Positions 61,945-64,000 of a DNA stretch of 64,000 nucleotides are shown piece after piece. The stretch spans positions 348,501 through 412,500 of the forward strand of contig CAJNDS010002106.1 of assembly GCA_905221605.1 (NCBI GenBank). The letters are read 5' to 3'. Position 1 is the first letter of the stretch, and each line of letters opens with the position of its first letter. A program made the position numbers and the translations under genes. The notes under the pieces are model-generated. The model had not been told where the DNA came from. It made no database searches and saw only the letters and a list, made by a program, of their open reading frames with translations. Source of the DNA: Symbiodinium natans (taxonomy: Eukaryota; Sar; Dinophyceae; Suessiales; Symbiodiniaceae).

Positions 61945-62186
61945 GTCTAGGGTCTGCTTGGAGGCTCGTAGTACTTATTAACCAATTCGAACTGTACCTA
62001 TATCTGTACTTACAACCATATTAGGGCACTTAAGGGGCTTATAAGTGCAGTTAGAATTGGTTAATAAGTACCATGAACCTTCAAGTGGGCTTTAAGGGAG
62101 AAGGAAGCTGGCATGTAGGGCTATAGGGCTTCTAGGCCTCCTGGCCTCAACTCCACACCGTCCCTCCACCCTCCACCCTCCATCCT

Positions 62187-62279
62187 ACCCAAAGGCTCCA
62201 ATGTAGTTCCTTTTTGGGCTGGTTATCGGAGATTCTAGGTATGCTACACCAAGAAGACTTTACACAGCAGCCTTTGGGA
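62187..62279. mobile_element. MITE-like element, family B
   Basis: TACCCAAAGGCTCCAATGTAG ... ACACAGCAGCCTTTGGG. Partial relatives near 12002, 12604, 28290 and 62765. Confidence 0.8.
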
Positions 62280-63009
62280 AAACTTGAAGCCCTAAGCCCT
62301 GCAGCCGCAATGCTCAACTCTTCAGGTCAATGCTCTCAAACCCTCAACCATGCCCAGGTAGCGGAGATGAATTGCCACGCTTCCTCGCCCTGCATCTGGC
62401 TCTTCCGCCTCCTCACATCTCAAGTCCAGGCTTCAGTTTAGGGTTTAGGGTTTGGGGTTTAGGGTTTCGGGTTTCGACTCTCACACTCGCACGAGGCCGG
62501 CAAGGCATGGGGTGGGAGGTCGGTGGTTTAGGGTTCGGGGTTTAGGGCTTTTGGGTATAGAGTTGAGGATGCCTTCTATAACCCTAAACCATAAACCCAA
62601 AAGCCTGAACCCAAAACCCTGAATCAGAGGTGTATGGGGAAACTTGCGCATGTGACCGTGTTCCGACGATGTAATGACCAACGCAGTGGGGGGCTGCGGA
62701 GGGAGGGTTTAGGATGTAGGGTTTAGGGCTTAGGGTTTTGGGGGTTAGGGTTTACGTAGTCTTTTCTAAAAGGCTTCTTAGCAGTTCCTTTTTGGGGCTT
62801 CAGGTAGGTACGCTGCAACTGCTTCGAGCTCCTCTTCACTATGTCAGGGTTGCATGCTCCAGACCCAAGAATAACCCAGGATGAAAAAGGGTGCCCTTTT
62901 TGGCTCGACAGTTCGAGAGTGTTGCACCTACCCTAGCTGCCCCGTACAAAGTCACATAGCATGCTTTATCGGACCTGCACCCCTTTTGTCCTGACACGAA
63001 AACGCTGCG

Positions 63010-63228
63010 TCACAGATAGCCCAGAGCATGACGTATCTCCTGGACGGCTTCGTACATGTCCGGAGCTTGCTCCAGGACAGCTCTGGTGTTTCGTTCGCAG
63101 TCCTCACTGTTGGTGTGGTTTATGCCTGCAGAAAGGCCGTTCTCGCCCCTGTGAAGATCTTCATGCTTGGCCAGTTCACGGATGTGCTCGTGCTCCTCTT
63201 CAGTGAGAAGATCTCCGAACATGAAGTC
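63010..63228 (-). CDS. Probable C-terminal exon, unknown protein
   Basis: Acceptor TTGGCCCCAG is followed by DFMFGDLLTEEEHEHIRELA then MYEAVQEIRHALGYL and a stop, about 72 codons. It is helical and acidic, with a His-rich patch (EHEHIRELAKHEDLH) that could bind metal. Not recognised. Confidence 0.45.
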   Translation of the reverse strand, partial: DFMFGDLLTEEEHEHIRELAKHEDLHRGENGLSAGINHTNSEDCERNTRAVLEQAPDMYEAVQEIRHALGYL

Positions 63229-63379
63229 CTGGGGCCAAGGCCGACTACAACTGCCTGGCCTTACTACTCGTGCTACCTGTGTAGCTGCTTACTTGCCTGT
63301 TGAGCAAATTATGTTGTATCCTACATACTTGCCTAGTTGCGTAGATCGCGGCATATTTGAGCTGTAGAGTGAGAGCGAG

Positions 63380-63389
63380 CGCGCAAGAA

Positions 63390-63426
<37 letters not shown>

Positions 63427-63532
63427 GCACAGGGAGAGCAAGAGAGTGAGAGAGAAGAGAGCAAGTGAGAATGCCATGGAGAAAGCGATTCGAGAGCCAC
63501 AGAGAGAGAGCACGAGAGACAGAGCAGAGAGA

Positions 63533-63563
<31 letters not shown>

Positions 63564-63640
63564 CAAGAAACAGAGAGAGAGAGAGAGACAGACAGAGATC
63601 AAACAGAGAGAGAGAGAGAGTCAGAGGAAAACAAACACAC
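63380..63640. repeat. GA-rich microsatellite
   Basis: Imperfect GAGAGA with CAGA and GAGC interruptions. Confidence 0.95.
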
Positions 63641-63728
63641 AAAACATCAGATGCGGCTACTAAACCCTAAACCCTAAACCCTAAACCCTAAACCCTAAAC
63701 CCTAAACCCTAAACCCTAAACCCTAAAC

Positions 63729-63862
63729 CCTATCCCCTGGCCAGGGAGCGAAGAGCGTCTTGACATGGACATCGAAACTGTCCGATGAGTAGCTGAGGTC
63801 CTCGAAGCGAGAGTTGTAGGTGTCCCTGCCCGAGTTCTGGTAGATCTCTAGCCTTGGTTGGC
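63729..63862 (-). CDS. Probable exon with telomere-repeat donor
   Basis: Forty-four codons from acceptor AACCCTAG to GTTTAGGG, reading LEIYQNSGRDTYNSRFEDL, then SSDSFDVHVKTLFAPWPGD. It is the longest and most protein-like of the exons bounded by telomere-type repeat on both sides. Family not recognised. Confidence 0.55.
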
Positions 63863-64000
63863 CTAGGGTTTAGGGTTTAGGGCTTAGGGCTTAGGGCTTA
63901 GGGTTTAGGGTTTAGGGTTTAGGGTTTAGGGTTCAGGGTTTAGGGTTTAGTGTTTAGGGTTTGGAGTGTAGAAGGGAATAGAGAATTAGGTACCTTACAT

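Larger units (their letters stand above)
61260..64000. repeat. Telomere-type repeat landscape, right end
   Basis: CCCTAAA arrays at 61754-61880 and 63660-63728, TTTAGGG array at 63865-63950. Between them lie one MITE-like element (62187-62279), a palindrome (62884-62908), a GA-rich microsatellite (63380-63640) and a few exon-like pieces. 62280-62880 otherwise shows nothing I can name. Confidence 0.9.

Overview
The window looks like nuclear DNA of a dinoflagellate. TTTAGGG/CCCTAAA telomere-type repeats occur in dozens of blocks on both strands throughout. A relict dinoflagellate spliced leader (CCATTTTGGCTCAAG, 61117-61131, minus) sits just upstream of a small gene. Many short GC-rich open segments are bounded by AG acceptors and GT, occasionally GC or GA, donors. 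There is no bacterial-style gene packing, and I saw no rRNA, tRNA or CRISPR array. Species cannot be given.

Layout. 1-14100, 15412-36200, 48300-55080 and 61260-64000 are repeat-studded DNA: telomere-type arrays, at least five families of short inverted-repeat (MITE-like) elements, poly-G/C tracts and microsatellites. Embedded in it, on both strands, are about fifty exon-sized (20-200 bp) coding-like pieces. In many of them the reading frame runs straight into GTTTAGGG, so the telomere-type repeat itself supplies the 5' splice site and much of the intron. I list the pieces with the best splice sites and frames. Most proteins are not recognisable. One piece resembles histone H2B, one the largest subunit of an RNA polymerase, and one an ankyrin repeat (apparently broken).

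14020-15411 (minus) is a 5'-truncated non-LTR retrotransposon: the C-terminal part of the ORF and a 3' tail with 51-57 bp tandem repeats.

36221-48293 (minus) is one long non-LTR retrotransposon of about 12.1 kb, apparently inserted in a TTTAGGG array. Reading 5' to 3' it has about 75-bp tandem repeats, ORF1 (RanBP2-like zinc finger, in-frame TAG, coiled coil) and a 3,327-residue ORF2. ORF2 carries a very long uncharacterised N-terminal region, then RNase H, APE-type endonuclease, reverse transcriptase and two C2H2-like fingers. The RNase H lies before the endonuclease, which is unusual.

55084-60130 (minus) is a multi-part gene: EF-hand region, several membrane segments and a trypsin-like protease domain (His, Asp, GNSGSA). 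At least two introns are likely, one filled with telomere-type repeat, and there are three frame breaks, two at homopolymers. A spliced-leader-like sequence lies at its 5' end. A second small gene (60825-61131, minus) has a clearer spliced-leader relic. Both genes end in CATAGGGGTCTAT-rich DNA, which suggests mRNA-derived copies.

The exon calls come from reading splice sites and frames by eye; cDNA is needed to confirm them. An open frame of 30 codons is weak evidence by itself, so weight was given to paired splice sites, GC-rich third positions and matching phases between neighbours.
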